Assembly: GCF_008035925.1 (NCBI RefSeq)
Contig: NZ_CP036264.1
Span: forward strand, 5,981,896 to 6,045,895
DNA from: Stieleria maiorica
Lineage (GTDB): Bacteria > Planctomycetota > Planctomycetia > Pirellulales > Pirellulaceae
Direction: 5' to 3'
DNA: 64,000 nucleotides
Shown: positions 46,572 through 58,250 of the stretch, piece by piece
Position numbering within the stretch: the first letter of the stretch is position 1
Layout of the letters: the number at the start of each line of letters is the position of its first letter
The notes under the pieces: generated by a model
Database searches by the model: none
What the model saw: only the letters and a program-made list of their open reading frames with translations
What the model was told of the DNA's origin: nothing
Position numbers and translations under genes: made by a program

Positions 46572-47653
46572 ATGAACCCTATCGCTTGCGTTACGTCAAT
46601 CAGATTGTCGGTGTCTTTTTGATCGTCGTCTTTATCCTCTCGATCGTCATCTCGGTCCGCTTCACCAGCGGTTTGGCGGTGAAAAAGGATCTGTTTTACA
46701 TCCATGTCCCCGAAGACATGGCGGCTCAATTGCGGACCGGAACCGAGGTGATCATCTTGGGCGAAACGGTCGGCCAAGTCGACGCGTTGGACTACGTCGT
46801 CGATGACGACTTGGTCCGCGTGACGTTGGCGATCAATTCAAAACAAAGCGATCAGATCACCACCGAGAGCGAAGTGACGTTGGACCGCAAGTATGGCGTC
46901 GGCCCCGCGGTGGTGCGAATTCGTCGCAATCGCCCCGAAGGCCAAACGGATCCGCCGAAACGACTATTGCCGGGCCAAACGATCACGCGAATTCAGGAAC
47001 AGGACGACCAAGTCGACCGGATGGCGGGCGAAATCGAGGCGGCCGGAAACTCGATCGACAACGCCGCCAGGCAACTACAAAAATCGCTCGGCGAAAGCAT
47101 CGACCCGGCCTTCCGCACGACCGAGGAGACCTTCGAATCACTGAGGCTGACCAGCGACGCCATCCGCCCGGAAGCCGTCCAAACGTTGGCCCAGCTTCGT
47201 GAGACGACCGAAAACCTGGAATCCGAATTGACTCGCCTGGCAAGACGCGTCGATCAATTGGTCGACGGCGACATCCGAACCACCATCCAGCGAATCCAGG
47301 ACTCCGCCACCGCGGCGACCGACGCGGCCGAAAGTGTCGAAACCCTGGCGGCCAACATCGACGCCAAAAGTGACAAGGCAAACGCAGATGTTGCCACAAC
47401 ACTCGCAACGCTGCGCGAAACCGCGCGGTTGATTCAGCGACTGACAAACGAGACGCGCGAGATCGTCACCATCGTCCGCGGCGAAGCCGAAGAATTGCCG
47501 GGAACCACCCAACGCGTCAACGATACCGTCGAGGACACGCAAGAGTTGGTCGGCGACATCCAAGACCACTGGCTGCTGAGACGCTATCGCGAGCGCAAGT
47601 CACCGACCCAACAATTGTCTCCGTCGGCGGTTCGCGGTGGAGGCGTTCGCTGA
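46568..47653 (+). CDS. MCE/MlaD-family substrate-binding protein
   Basis: 361 residues. An N-terminal membrane anchor (IVGVFLIVVFILSIVISVRF) is followed by an MCE domain (FYIHVPEDMAAQLRTGTEVI, ILGETVGQVDAL), then a long alpha-helical coiled-coil region to the end (ETTENLESELTRLARRVDQL and similar), as in MCE proteins that form periplasmic needles or hubs. Start overlaps the previous stop as ATGA. It should bind lipid and pass it to the MlaE-type permease. Confidence 0.87.
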   Translation: MNEPYRLRYVNQIVGVFLIVVFILSIVISVRFTSGLAVKKDLFYIHVPEDMAAQLRTGTEVIILGETVGQVDALDYVVDDDLVRVTLAINSKQSDQITTESEVTLDRKYGVGPAVVRIRRNRPEGQTDPPKRLLPGQTITRIQEQDDQVDRMAGEIEAAGNSIDNAARQLQKSLGESIDPAFRTTEETFESLRLTSDAIRPEAVQTLAQLRETTENLESELTRLARRVDQLVDGDIRTTIQRIQDSATAATDAAESVETLAANIDAKSDKANADVATTLATLRETARLIQRLTNETREIVTIVRGEAEELPGTTQRVNDTVEDTQELVGDIQDHWLLRRYRERKSPTQQLSPSAVRGGGVR

Positions 47654-48909
47654 TGGCTGGCAAGACGAAAAGATCGACCTATCGTTGCATGATGCTGGGC
47701 TGGCTGGTGGCAGCAGCGCTGGTCACAGGTTGCGCCGGCGGTCCACAGGAGATCGTCGAAAAGGATGCGACGCTGCACCGTTATGTCAAAGACGGCCGCG
47801 AAGCGTTCCATGAAGGCGACCTGGACGAAGCGGAATCCAAATACCGCAAGGCGCTGCTGCGTGCTTGGGCGATCGATGATCCCTATGAATCAGGCACGGT
47901 GGCGTATAATCTGGCCGCCTGTCTGACCAGCCGCGGCGACTACTTGGAAGCGTCCGACTGGCTGGTCGATTCACGGGTCGAACTATGCCGTGCCGGTGCG
48001 TCGACCGGGAACACCTGGTTGTTGTCCGCTGAGATCGCGATCGCCCAGGCTCGATTCGAGGCTGCGGATCGTTATGTCCGCTACGCCGCGTCGACCAGCC
48101 CCCCCTGTGAGATCGTCGACACGTGCTGTCTGTGTGGACCATCGGGCAACTGTGCCGATGCCCCCTGTGAAGATTGCTGTGTCGTGCGACTGCCGGTGAT
48201 CGGCGATAAAGTGCAAGCCAAACAGGAAGACGACCGCTGTCGCAGCGGCTACGAAGCGCGGATCGAATTGGCGCGTGCACGACTGGCCGCCAATCAACTG
48301 GTTCTAGGCGAAGCGAAAGCACACCTGACGCGTGCCTGCCAACTGTCGATCGACTCCTGTGACCTTTCCCTGCATGCCGATCGCCACGACGTCGCCGCAT
48401 TGATCCACGACTTGAAAGCCAACTTTCTGCAAGCCGGGGCGCACCGGGACCGCGAAGTCAAACTGCTGCGTTGCATCGGACATTACCGCGAGATTCCCGA
48501 CGTCTTGGATGCCGCAGCACATTCGTATGGATCGGCCGAACGACTGGATCTGGCGGTCGATCGGATCATCCGTTCGGCAAGGATTCGGTTGGCCCGCGGA
48601 CAGACCGAACAAGCGTGGCAACGGGTGCGTCATGCAGGCGACCTGGCCGCGAGGTGTGGTAGCGAAGCGGTCGAGATTCGACTCAGTTTGACGGCAAAAA
48701 TCATCCGTGAGATGTTGGGTAAAAAGACGCAGCGATCCCCAGCAACCGGCACTCCGGCGGCAGAGGACGAGACCGTGGAAGGCCGCGCTGCTGCCGCACA
48801 CTCGGTTCCCAGTTTGAGTTTGGAATCGCCCGCGCAAGTACCCAGTGACGCTCCGCTGGAGTTCGGTGATTTGATCGAAGCGAGCGGCCCCGACGAGCTG
48901 GTCGACTGA
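47653..48909 (+). CDS. TPR-like outer-membrane or periplasmic lipoprotein of the Mla-type operon
   Basis: 418 residues. Lipobox LVTGC (cleavage before Cys) after a hydrophobic leader. TPR-like helices (EAFHEGDLDEAESKYRKALL) follow, then an unusual Cys-rich stretch (CCLCGPSGNCADAPCEDCC, around residue 160) that could bind metal or form disulfides, then more helical repeats and a disordered acidic tail. Start overlaps the MCE stop by one base (TGATG). Probably the auxiliary lipoprotein of this transporter. Confidence 0.8.
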   Translation: MAGKTKRSTYRCMMLGWLVAAALVTGCAGGPQEIVEKDATLHRYVKDGREAFHEGDLDEAESKYRKALLRAWAIDDPYESGTVAYNLAACLTSRGDYLEASDWLVDSRVELCRAGASTGNTWLLSAEIAIAQARFEAADRYVRYAASTSPPCEIVDTCCLCGPSGNCADAPCEDCCVVRLPVIGDKVQAKQEDDRCRSGYEARIELARARLAANQLVLGEAKAHLTRACQLSIDSCDLSLHADRHDVAALIHDLKANFLQAGAHRDREVKLLRCIGHYREIPDVLDAAAHSYGSAERLDLAVDRIIRSARIRLARGQTEQAWQRVRHAGDLAARCGSEAVEIRLSLTAKIIREMLGKKTQRSPATGTPAAEDETVEGRAAAAHSVPSLSLESPAQVPSDAPLEFGDLIEASGPDELVD

Positions 48910-48936
48910 CGCGCCATCGGGCCTGAGAAGCACATC

Positions 48937-48962
48937 CGTGCGTGCGTGCGTGCGTGCGTGCG
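48937..48962. repeat. CGTG microsatellite, 6.5 units
   Basis: A perfect tetranucleotide tract 28 bases after the lipoprotein stop. Non-coding. Confidence 0.95.
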
Positions 48963-49135
48963 AGAAAGCACGCTTGAGGCAAGAGAGAGCCGACGAGCGG
49001 GTTTCGATTCTTTACCTCGTTCCAAGGCTCCGTCATGGAACGCGTTTCCGCTGTGGCTTCCGCCACACCGTCCGCGTGCAACGCAAGGCGGAGCCTCCAG
49101 GAATTTCCGTTCTCAGGCGGAGCCCGGGAACGAGA

Positions 49136-49175
49136 GAAGCAGCGACAGGGAATCGCCTAAAGGCTAGACACCAAC
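49136..49175. repeat. 40-bp dispersed repeat, copy 1
   Basis: Contains ATCGCCTAAAGGCTAGACAC. It matches 59962-60001 at 37 of 40 positions. It lies in the 450-base convergent gap 48910-49358, which otherwise holds the microsatellite and the inverted repeat at 49233. Confidence 0.9.
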
Positions 49176-49232
49176 ACTTATCCCGCGCCATTCGTACCTG
49201 CCCTGAAGGGCACGGGCTTAAGCCAATACTCT

Positions 49233-49309
49233 GAGCCGTAGGCGCTAGCCTCGAGCCTTACCGCCGTGTTAAAAGGCGTATCAGGGCCCGCGGCTAGCGC
49301 CGTCGGCTC
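49233..49309. terminator. Long inverted repeat between convergent genes
   Basis: 18-base arms at 49233-49250 (GAGCCGTAGGCGCTAGCC) and 49292-49309 (GGCTAGCGCCGTCGGCTC) can pair except at two positions. Located between the converging lipoprotein and DHOD-like genes, so a bidirectional terminator or transcription block is plausible. Confidence 0.6.
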
Positions 49310-49358
49310 ACTAAGCCCTTGCCATTCGTACCTGTTTCTTTTCCGCGGCACGCTCGTG

Positions 49359-50366
49359 TTAGGTTGGGGTCGTGTAGGAGGTCAGGGCCTTCATGTAGTT
49401 GGCGCGTTTGAGTCCTTCGGGATTGGAGCAGTTGTTCATGCTCATGCTGCCCTTGAGTTGTTCGACGGAGTAGTATCCGTTTTCGTCCATCCATTGGATC
49501 AACTCGTCGCGAACCGCTTCCAGACGATCGATCCCGTGTTTGAGCAGCGTAGAGGCCATCATCACGGCATCGGCGCCGACCAGCAACGCTTTGGCAACAT
49601 CCAATCCTGAATGGACGCCTCCGGTCGCGGCGATGGACGCTTCGATGCGGTCCCGCAAGATCGCGATCCAGCGCAGGGCCAGCCGGAGTTCTTCGGGCTG
49701 GCTGAGTTGCAGCGCGGGCACGAACTCGAGCGTTTCCAGATCGATCTCCGGCGACAAGAATCGGTTGAATAACACCAATCCCGACGCCCCCGATTCGATC
49801 AGGTCGGTTCCGAAGGTCGCCGGTGAGGAGAAGTACGGTCCGATTTTGACAGCCAACGGGATTCGCAATTGCTCTCGGACGGCTTTGACCAGATCGCGAT
49901 AGTGGCGTTCGACGTCCGAGGCGGAGACACTGGTGTCGGTGGGGACCAGATAGATGTTCAATTCCAACGCATCGGCTCCGGCCTGTTCCATCAGTTCGCC
50001 GTAGTATTTCCAACCACCGCTGCTGAAACCGTTCAAGCTGGCGATCACCGGGATACCGAGACACTCTTTGGCATCGCGGATCAGTTGCAGGTAGTCTTCC
50101 GGTCCGGTGTTGTAGCGATCCAAGGTGGGAAAGAACCCCGACGCTTCGGCCATCGCATCGGTTTGATAGTCGCCCAGTTGTTCGAATTGCTCCCGTTCGT
50201 GTTCGATTTGTTCCTCGAACAGCGACGGCAACACGACGGCCGACGCACCGGCGCGTTCCAAATGCAACAGCGATTCGAGGCTGCCGGTCAGTGGACTGGC
50301 CGAGGCGATCAAGGGGGTCTTGAGTTCAAGTCCCAAGTAGTTGGTTGAGAGGTCGATATTGGTCAT
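49359..50366 (-). CDS. Dihydroorotate dehydrogenase-like flavoprotein
   Basis: 335 residues from ATG 50366; the upstream extension to 50423 is unsupported. TIM-barrel of the DHOD family: LGLELKTPLIASASPLTGSL at the start, PVIASLNGFSSGGW, ALELNIYLVP, LAVKIGPYFS and a phosphate-binding end IAATGGVHSGLDVAKALLVG. It lies 80 bases downstream of the pyruvate:ferredoxin oxidoreductase gene on the same strand, a common pairing in which it probably acts as a redox partner rather than in pyrimidine synthesis. Confidence 0.87.
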   Translation of the reverse strand: MTNIDLSTNYLGLELKTPLIASASPLTGSLESLLHLERAGASAVVLPSLFEEQIEHEREQFEQLGDYQTDAMAEASGFFPTLDRYNTGPEDYLQLIRDAKECLGIPVIASLNGFSSGGWKYYGELMEQAGADALELNIYLVPTDTSVSASDVERHYRDLVKAVREQLRIPLAVKIGPYFSSPATFGTDLIESGASGLVLFNRFLSPEIDLETLEFVPALQLSQPEELRLALRWIAILRDRIEASIAATGGVHSGLDVAKALLVGADAVMMASTLLKHGIDRLEAVRDELIQWMDENGYYSVEQLKGSMSMNNCSNPEGLKRANYMKALTSYTTPT

Positions 50367-50446
50367 GGAAAGGCGTCTGTGAGTCGTGGCGTTCTTCGGT
50401 GAAAAGTCTTCCAAACTTGTCATTCCGGTATGGACAAGCTGGAAGC

Positions 50447-53400
50447 CTATCCCACTTCAATTGGTTGCAGGTCGGGATTATCACGTTCGACACCGGCCAG
50501 TTGTTGGTAGTAGTGCCAGGTGTCGTCGATGTCTTTCTGGGCGAGTTCCATCAATTCACGCGCCCGATCAGGATTGGAGCGTGCCAACATGGCGAAACGG
50601 GCTTCCTTCATCGCGACCTCCTTGAAGGGTTTGGCCGGTTTGCGACTGTCCAAATGGAAGGGATGTTCGCCGGCGTGGGCGTCGCGGGGATCGTAGCGAT
50701 ACAGCGGCCAGAACCCGCTGCGGACCAAGTCGCGTTGGTGAGTCATCGCGGTCGACATGTCGATACCGTGAGCGATGCAGTGGCTGTAGGCCAACAACAG
50801 CGACGGTCCGTTGTACGATTCGGCTTCGTGGAACGCTCGCAGGGTTTGCGCGGGGTTGGCTCCGATCGCGACTTGGGCGACGTAGACGCTTCCGTACGCG
50901 ACGGCCATCGCCCCCAGATCCTTGCGGTGGACGTTGCGTCCATCGGCGGCGAACTTGGCCGTCGCGGCCCGCGGTGTGGCTTTGGACGCTTGCCCGCCGG
51001 TGTTGGAGTAGACACCGGTATCGAGCACGATGATGTTGACGTTGCGCTGCGAGGCGAGCACATGGTCCAGGCCTCCATAGCCGATGTCGTAGGCCCAGCC
51101 GTCACCGCCGACGATCCACAAGCTGCGATTGACTAAGGCGTCGGCGATCGCACTCAGTTCCGATGCCGGCTTGGAATCGATCGCGGCCAATCGCTGTTTC
51201 AGCTGCTCGACTCGTTCCCGCTGGGCCTGGATCTCCGCTTCGCCGTGTTGGCCGCTGTCCAGGATCGCGGTCGCCAGCGCATCGCCGATCGCGCCGCCCA
51301 ATTGTTTGACCAACGCTCGAGCGCGATCGCGTTTCCCGTCCAGCGCCAACCGCATGCCGAATCCGAATTCGGCGTTGTCCTCGAACAGCGAATTCGACCA
51401 CGCGGGCCCACGGCCATGGGCATTGGTCGACCAAGGCGTGGTGGGCAGGTTTCCACCGTAAATGGACGAACATCCCGTCGCATTGGCGACCAACATTCGG
51501 TCACCGAACAACTGCGAAAGCAACTTCAGGTACGGGGTTTCACCGCAACCGGCACAAGCGCCGGAATACTCGAACAACGGAAGCATCAATTGGGCTTCTT
51601 TGACCTTGGTGGTATCCAGTTTGGTGCGGTCCGGGTCGGGGATCTGGCTGAAGAAGTTGAATCGCTCGCGTTCGCGCTGGAGGTGTTCACTCTTGGGCAG
51701 CATGTCGATCGCCTTGTGCTTGACGACCTCCTTGCTCTTGGCCGGACAGACGTCAACACAGACGCCGCATCCCGTGCAGTCCTCCGGGGCGACTTGAACG
51801 GTCAGCGCCGCCAGTCCATCGGCGCCCTTGGAAATCCGGACGGGAAACGATTCGGGGGCTGATGCGATTAAGGCATCGTCAAATCGCTTGGTGCGGATCG
51901 CGGCGTGCGGACAAACCAAGGCGCACAATCCACATTCGATGCACAGGTCGGCATCCCAGATCGGAATTTGGTCAGCGATGTTTCGTTTTTCGTACTGTGC
52001 CGTGCCGGTCGGGAACGTCCCATCAACCGGCAGGGCGCTGACCGGCAACAGGTCGCCTTTACCGGCGATCATCATGCCGGTGATACGTTTGACGAAGTCG
52101 GGTGAATCGGCGGGGACCGGCAACGACAGGTGCAGGGTGCTGGACGCCTGATCGGGCACCGCGACGCGCTGGATCGATTCGGTCGACGCGGCGATGGCCG
52201 CCAAGTTTCGCTCGACGATCGTCGGTCCGCGTTTGCCATACGTCTTGCGGACCGCATCCTGCATGTGCTCCATCGCCTGGTCCATCGGCAGGACACTCGA
52301 GAGGGCGAAGAAACACGTTTGCATGACGGTGTTGATCCGACCGCCGAGATTGTTTTCCCGGGCGATCGTGGCCGCATCAACGACGTAGAACTTCAGTTTC
52401 TTGTCGATGACGTGCCGCTGGATTTCTTGCGGAAGATGGTCCCAGACGGCGTCGGCTGCGTAGGGACTGTTCAGCAGAAACGTCGCCCCGCGCGCCGCGA
52501 CTTCCAGCACGTCGCGTTGCCGCAAAAAATTGAATTGGTGACAGGCGACGAAGTTGGCTTGGCGAATCAGATACGTCGACTCGATCGGTTCGGGACTGAA
52601 TCGCAGGTGAGACACCGTGACGGCGCCGGCCTTTTTGGAGTCGTAGACGAAGTAGCCTTGCGTGTGCAGCGGCGTGTTCTCCCCGAGAATCTTGACCGTG
52701 TTCTTGTTCGCCCCAACCGTCCCATCGCTACCGAGTCCATAGAACACGGCGCGGGTGACGTGAGAGGGTTCCTTGTACTCCGACTCGTCCCAAGGCAGAC
52801 TGAGCAGCGAGACATCGTCATGGATGCCGATTGTGAAGTGCTGCTTGGGCGCATCAACGGTCAATTCACAAAAGACCGCCATGGCCATCGCAGGAGTGAA
52901 CTCTTTGCTGGAAAGGCCATAGCGCCCACCGATCACACGTGGGATCGATAACGATCGACTCCACGACGCCTGGGTGAACGCCGTGACGACATCCTGGTAA
53001 AGCGGTTCACCGATCGCGCCGGGTTCCTTGGTCCGATCGAGCACCGCGATCCGCTGCACGGACTTGGGCAGGGCATCGATCAAACGATCCACGTCCAGCG
53101 GCCGAAACAGACGAACCTTCAACAATCCGACTCGGCCGCCGTCGCGATTGAGTGTCTGCACCGCCTCTTCGGCCGCACCACATCCCGACCCCATCATCAC
53201 CAGGACCCGCTCGGCGTCGGCAGCACCGACGAAGTCAAACAACTGGTAGCTTCGCCCGGTCAGCTGGGCAAAGCGATCCATTTCACTTTGCACGATCTCC
53301 GGCACGGCGTCGTAGAACGGATTGACGGCTTCGCGAGCCTGGAAGAAGACGTCGGGATTTTGCGCCGTTCCCCGCAGCACCGGCCGATCGGGATCCAGGC

Positions 53401-54019
53401 TGCGGTAACGGTGCTGTTTGACCAGGTCGGTGTCGATCATCGCCTCGATCGTGGCCGGATCGATCAAGCGGATCTTGTTGATCTCGTGCGAAGTTCGAAA
53501 GCCGTCGAAGAAGTGCAGCAGCGGGACACGGGCGCGCAACGTGGACGCCTGGGCGATCAACGCAAGGTCATGTGCCTCTTGGACCGATGACGAAGCCAAC
53601 ATTCCGAACCCGGTCGTGCGGGCGGCCATCACGTCGCTGTGATCACCGAAGATGGACAGGGCGTGGGTGGCAAGACTTCGGGCCGAAACGTGGATCACTG
53701 CGGGCGTCAATTCACCGGCGATCTTGAACATGTTCGGCAGCATCAACAACAGACCTTGCGAGGCCGTGAAGGTCGTCGTCAACGCACCGGCTTGAAGCGA
53801 ACCGTGCAGGGCGCCGGCGGCGCCACCCTCACTTTGCATTTCGACAACCTGTGGAACCGTCGCCCAGGCGTTGGGAATGCCGGCCGCCGACCAGCCGTCG
53901 GCGAATTCTCCCATCGGTGTCGCCGGCGTGATGGGATAAATGGCGATGACTTCGTTGGTCGCGTACGCGACTCTGGCAACCGCTTCATTACCGTCCAGGG
54001 TGGCAAACTTGTCTTGCAC
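50447..54019 (-). CDS. nifJ: Pyruvate:ferredoxin (flavodoxin) oxidoreductase
   Basis: 1,190 residues from GTG 54019 with AGGAG upstream; the longer frame to 54439 is not NifJ-like. Single-chain layout: N-terminal POR domain (ATNEVIAIYPITPATPMGEF), transketolase-like central part, an 8Fe ferredoxin insert (CIECGLCALVCPHAA and CTGCGVCVDVCPAKS), and a TPP-binding C-terminal domain (CAGCGETPYLKLLSQLF, GDGWAYDIGYGGLDHV). Length is normal. It converts pyruvate and CoA to acetyl-CoA, CO2 and reduced ferredoxin. Confidence 0.97.
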   Translation of the reverse strand: MQDKFATLDGNEAVARVAYATNEVIAIYPITPATPMGEFADGWSAAGIPNAWATVPQVVEMQSEGGAAGALHGSLQAGALTTTFTASQGLLLMLPNMFKIAGELTPAVIHVSARSLATHALSIFGDHSDVMAARTTGFGMLASSSVQEAHDLALIAQASTLRARVPLLHFFDGFRTSHEINKIRLIDPATIEAMIDTDLVKQHRYRSLDPDRPVLRGTAQNPDVFFQAREAVNPFYDAVPEIVQSEMDRFAQLTGRSYQLFDFVGAADAERVLVMMGSGCGAAEEAVQTLNRDGGRVGLLKVRLFRPLDVDRLIDALPKSVQRIAVLDRTKEPGAIGEPLYQDVVTAFTQASWSRSLSIPRVIGGRYGLSSKEFTPAMAMAVFCELTVDAPKQHFTIGIHDDVSLLSLPWDESEYKEPSHVTRAVFYGLGSDGTVGANKNTVKILGENTPLHTQGYFVYDSKKAGAVTVSHLRFSPEPIESTYLIRQANFVACHQFNFLRQRDVLEVAARGATFLLNSPYAADAVWDHLPQEIQRHVIDKKLKFYVVDAATIARENNLGGRINTVMQTCFFALSSVLPMDQAMEHMQDAVRKTYGKRGPTIVERNLAAIAASTESIQRVAVPDQASSTLHLSLPVPADSPDFVKRITGMMIAGKGDLLPVSALPVDGTFPTGTAQYEKRNIADQIPIWDADLCIECGLCALVCPHAAIRTKRFDDALIASAPESFPVRISKGADGLAALTVQVAPEDCTGCGVCVDVCPAKSKEVVKHKAIDMLPKSEHLQRERERFNFFSQIPDPDRTKLDTTKVKEAQLMLPLFEYSGACAGCGETPYLKLLSQLFGDRMLVANATGCSSIYGGNLPTTPWSTNAHGRGPAWSNSLFEDNAEFGFGMRLALDGKRDRARALVKQLGGAIGDALATAILDSGQHGEAEIQAQRERVEQLKQRLAAIDSKPASELSAIADALVNRSLWIVGGDGWAYDIGYGGLDHVLASQRNVNIIVLDTGVYSNTGGQASKATPRAATAKFAADGRNVHRKDLGAMAVAYGSVYVAQVAIGANPAQTLRAFHEAESYNGPSLLLAYSHCIAHGIDMSTAMTHQRDLVRSGFWPLYRYDPRDAHAGEHPFHLDSRKPAKPFKEVAMKEARFAMLARSNPDRARELMELAQKDIDDTWHYYQQLAGVERDNPDLQPIEVG

Positions 54020-54670
54020 TTGGAAAGCTCCTGCTAAAGCTGCAAAAATTGATACCGGGCGAAGGAGCAAATGCCGGGCCGCGACCAAGGCGCGCGACTG
54101 GGCACACTTGTGACGGGCCCGATCATTCCTTCGGGCCGAACAATGGTGGGGTTGCACGCATCGGCGAGACGCAAGGGCGTTCGATCGAGTGGGCCTTGGT
54201 GACACACCGGAGGCTCCGGTGTGCCCAGGGGGCGCGAGCGAAGCTGTGGGAGGGCCGGCGGAGGGACGACCGCGCGAAGAGAGGTGGCGGAGCGGTCTCG
54301 GTTGTTGGGGTGGTCGGATGGAGCGACCTTCGCCCCGAGGTGGGCTCGCCGGGTTTTCCACGCTCTGGCGAGCGTAGCTACGTTGTTGTCGGGTGCCAAT
54401 CGATGTTCCGACGAGCAGTGCAACAATGCGAGGCGCCAAACGTCACGTCCTCGGCATCACGAGGCAACAAGGACGGTTTATTCCCACGGATAGCAGCGTG
54501 AACCCACGGATGTGATGTGGTTGGGGATCCGTGGGTTCGCGCTGCCATCCGTGGGCTTTTTCGACTTCCCCCGTAGCCTCGCCCCAAATGCACCAACTCC
54601 CGTCGGGGTTGCCGTCCAGCCTGGTCACAACCGGATTGGCACGCTGGATTCCTAACCCGCTCGGCCTGCG
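54020..54670. other. Gene-free region with a 28-base-arm inverted repeat
   Basis: No gene. Arms at 54483-54510 and 54528-54555 (each containing CCCACGGA or its complement) form a near-perfect hairpin with a 17-base loop, followed by CTTTTTCG. It sits downstream of the sigma gene terminus region and upstream of nifJ, so it could end sigma transcription. The rest (54060-54480) is G+C-rich and repeat-like with no reading frame I would support. Confidence 0.6.
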
Positions 54671-56191
<1,521 letters not shown>

Positions 56192-56496
56192 CGTGCGAGT
56201 ACCGATTGGTAACGGTGGGCGGGATTTACAGCAAAACCTGCGTCTTGCCGCAACGAACCGGAGGAGAACCACAAGCGCAACAATCCGGCATGTGGTCAGG
56301 GGTATCCTAGCGCCGGCGCGGCGGCGGGCAAGTCCGCGGCCCCTGCTGTGCAACGTCCCCGAGGCGGCGATTGGGACCGTCCAGCCAAGAACCATTGTTT
56401 TCGCACGTCCGATCGCCCCTTCCGGGCTGTCGTCCACGGGACGAATCCTGTGCCGCGGCGACACGCGCGTATCACACCTGTGCGGAAATCACGCGA
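56192..56496. other. Intergenic stretch upstream of the sigma factor
   Basis: About 300 bases holding the presumed promoter of the sigma gene. No hairpin or repeat was recognised. Confidence 0.4.
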
Positions 56497-57000
56497 TCAA
56501 CCGGTCACGATGAAGCGGTGATTCATGATCTTGTGGACGTCGACGGGGAACCGCTCGCGATCGCTGGCGCGATTCCACATGCGATAGAATTCATCGAGGG
56601 CGCGCAGGATATCGCGGCGGCTGATGATGCCCAACAGGTTTTGATCTTGGTCGATCACGGGCAGATGACGAAATTGGTGACTCATGAAAATCGACGTCAA
56701 CGCGAACACGTCGGTGCCGGGGCCGACGCAAGTCGGGTGTTTCTTCATGATCGTCGTCGCCGTCTGGGTGGGACTCGGATTGCCGTAAAACATCTCGTTG
56801 GCCAAGAATTCCAAGCAATCGCCTTCGGAAATGAAGCCCAACAAGTGCTTCACGTTGATGTCGTGTCGGACCACCGGCACGTTGGAAATCTTGTGTTTGA
56901 GCATGAACGACACGATGTCACCGAGCAACATCTCGGGTTCGACGCAAAGGACATGCGTGTTCATGATTTCGCGGGCCGTCGGAGTCGTTTCGGTATGCAT
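56497..57000 (-). CDS. CBS-pair domain protein
   Basis: 167 residues from ATG 57000. Two CBS motifs: MNTHVLCVEPEMLLGDIVSF with VPVVRHDINVKHLLGFISEG, and MKKHPTCVGPGTDVFALTSI with LPVIDQDQNLLGIISRRDIL. CBS pairs bind adenine nucleotides. No attached effector domain, so probably a stand-alone energy sensor. Divergent from the PAC2 gene with a 205-base shared upstream region. Confidence 0.92.
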   Translation of the reverse strand: MHTETTPTAREIMNTHVLCVEPEMLLGDIVSFMLKHKISNVPVVRHDINVKHLLGFISEGDCLEFLANEMFYGNPSPTQTATTIMKKHPTCVGPGTDVFALTSIFMSHQFRHLPVIDQDQNLLGIISRRDILRALDEFYRMWNRASDRERFPVDVHKIMNHRFIVTG

Positions 57001-57205
57001 CGTAGCTCTCTCGGTTGAAGAGTCGGTTGGGAGGAGTTCACGGCGCTCGCAGCCCAAAACACGGCGGGACATAAGTACTTTGGATGTGGCAATTGGTGTG
57101 CCAATCCCCGTTGGCGCGCTGTTTGCGGATAAAATTGACAAGCGCCAATTTGGCATCCGGCGCGTCTCAATGCCGCCGTTCCCGTCTCCCCGTGAATCCG
57201 TTTTC

Positions 57206-58135
57206 ATGAGCGAAGAACACAAACCGAAACGTCCCTGGATGGTCGCCGTGTGGCCGGGGATGGGACACGTCGCGATCAGCGCCGGGTATTACCTGATGGC
57301 GAAATTGGGGATGCAGTACTTGGGCGAATTCACCTCCAACGGGCTGTTTGACGTTGACTATGCGATCATCCGATCGGGCATCGTGCAAAAGACACAGCGG
57401 CCGCGCAGTCGTTTCTTCATCTGGAAGGCCCCGGAAGGCAAACGCGACATCATCGTCTTCATCGGCGAAGCTCAGCCGCCGCAAGGCAAGTTCGAATTCT
57501 GTGAAAAGCTGATTGATTTCGCCCGCGATCAGGGCGTCGAGCGGATCTTTACGTTCGCGGCGATGGCGACCGAAATGCTGCCTGAACATGATTCACGTCT
57601 GTTCGGGGCCGCCACGGACAAGGCGACCTTGCAGGAACTCGATCGCCCCGAGGTCCGCTACTTAGACGAAGGCCACATCGCTGGCCTGAACGGGGTGCTG
57701 CTGGCCGCCGCGGCCGACAAGGGCATGGAGGGGGTTTGTCTGCTGGGCGAAATGCCACACGTGTTCGCCCAATTGCCGTTCCCCAAAGCCTCTCTGGCGG
57801 TGTTGGAGGTGTTTGCCGAGATGGCAGAAATCTCGATCGATTTGACGGAGCTAAAAGAACAGTCCGTCGCGATCGAAAAACAGCTGGGAGAATTACTCGC
57901 CAAGTTCAAACAGAAAATGGCCGACAAGCAGTCCGGAGCGTCGGAAGAATTCGAGCCGGAAGAGGATTCCGAACAGGAGCTTGCAGACGCCGATCGGGAA
58001 AAGATCGAGCAGATGTTTGCCCAAGCCGCCGAGGATCGCTCGAAAGCCTACGAACTGAAGAATGAACTCGATCGCCTGGGAGTGTTCGAGGAATTCGAAG
58101 ATCGGTTCCTGGATCTGTTCAAGCGATCGGAATAG
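57206..58135 (+). CDS. PAC2-family protein
   Basis: 309 residues from ATG 57206. The N-terminal 230 residues match the PAC2 (proteasome-assembly-chaperone-like) family: MVAVWPGMGHVAISAGYYLM, DIIVFIGEAQPP, RIFTFAAMATEM and GLNGVLLAAAADKGMEGVCL. An acidic coiled tail follows (EEDSEQELADADREKIEQMF). In actinobacteria such proteins accompany proteasomes; here the role is unknown. Confidence 0.88.
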   Translation: MSEEHKPKRPWMVAVWPGMGHVAISAGYYLMAKLGMQYLGEFTSNGLFDVDYAIIRSGIVQKTQRPRSRFFIWKAPEGKRDIIVFIGEAQPPQGKFEFCEKLIDFARDQGVERIFTFAAMATEMLPEHDSRLFGAATDKATLQELDRPEVRYLDEGHIAGLNGVLLAAAADKGMEGVCLLGEMPHVFAQLPFPKASLAVLEVFAEMAEISIDLTELKEQSVAIEKQLGELLAKFKQKMADKQSGASEEFEPEEDSEQELADADREKIEQMFAQAAEDRSKAYELKNELDRLGVFEEFEDRFLDLFKRSE

Positions 58136-58250
58136 CGGGCGCAAGTCGCGACAGAGGGATTGATTGCCAGCGGGACGCGTCAGCGACCGGCGTGGTCACC
58201 CACGGACGGTACCTGACAGCAGGCCGTCAACTCGGGGCCGCTCGCTTACC

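Noticed and set aside
54020..54439. Upstream extension of the pyruvate:ferredoxin oxidoreductase frame
   Set aside because: The family begins at QDKFATLDGNEAV; the extension is Arg/Ser/Pro-rich, and a good ribosome site precedes the GTG at 54019.
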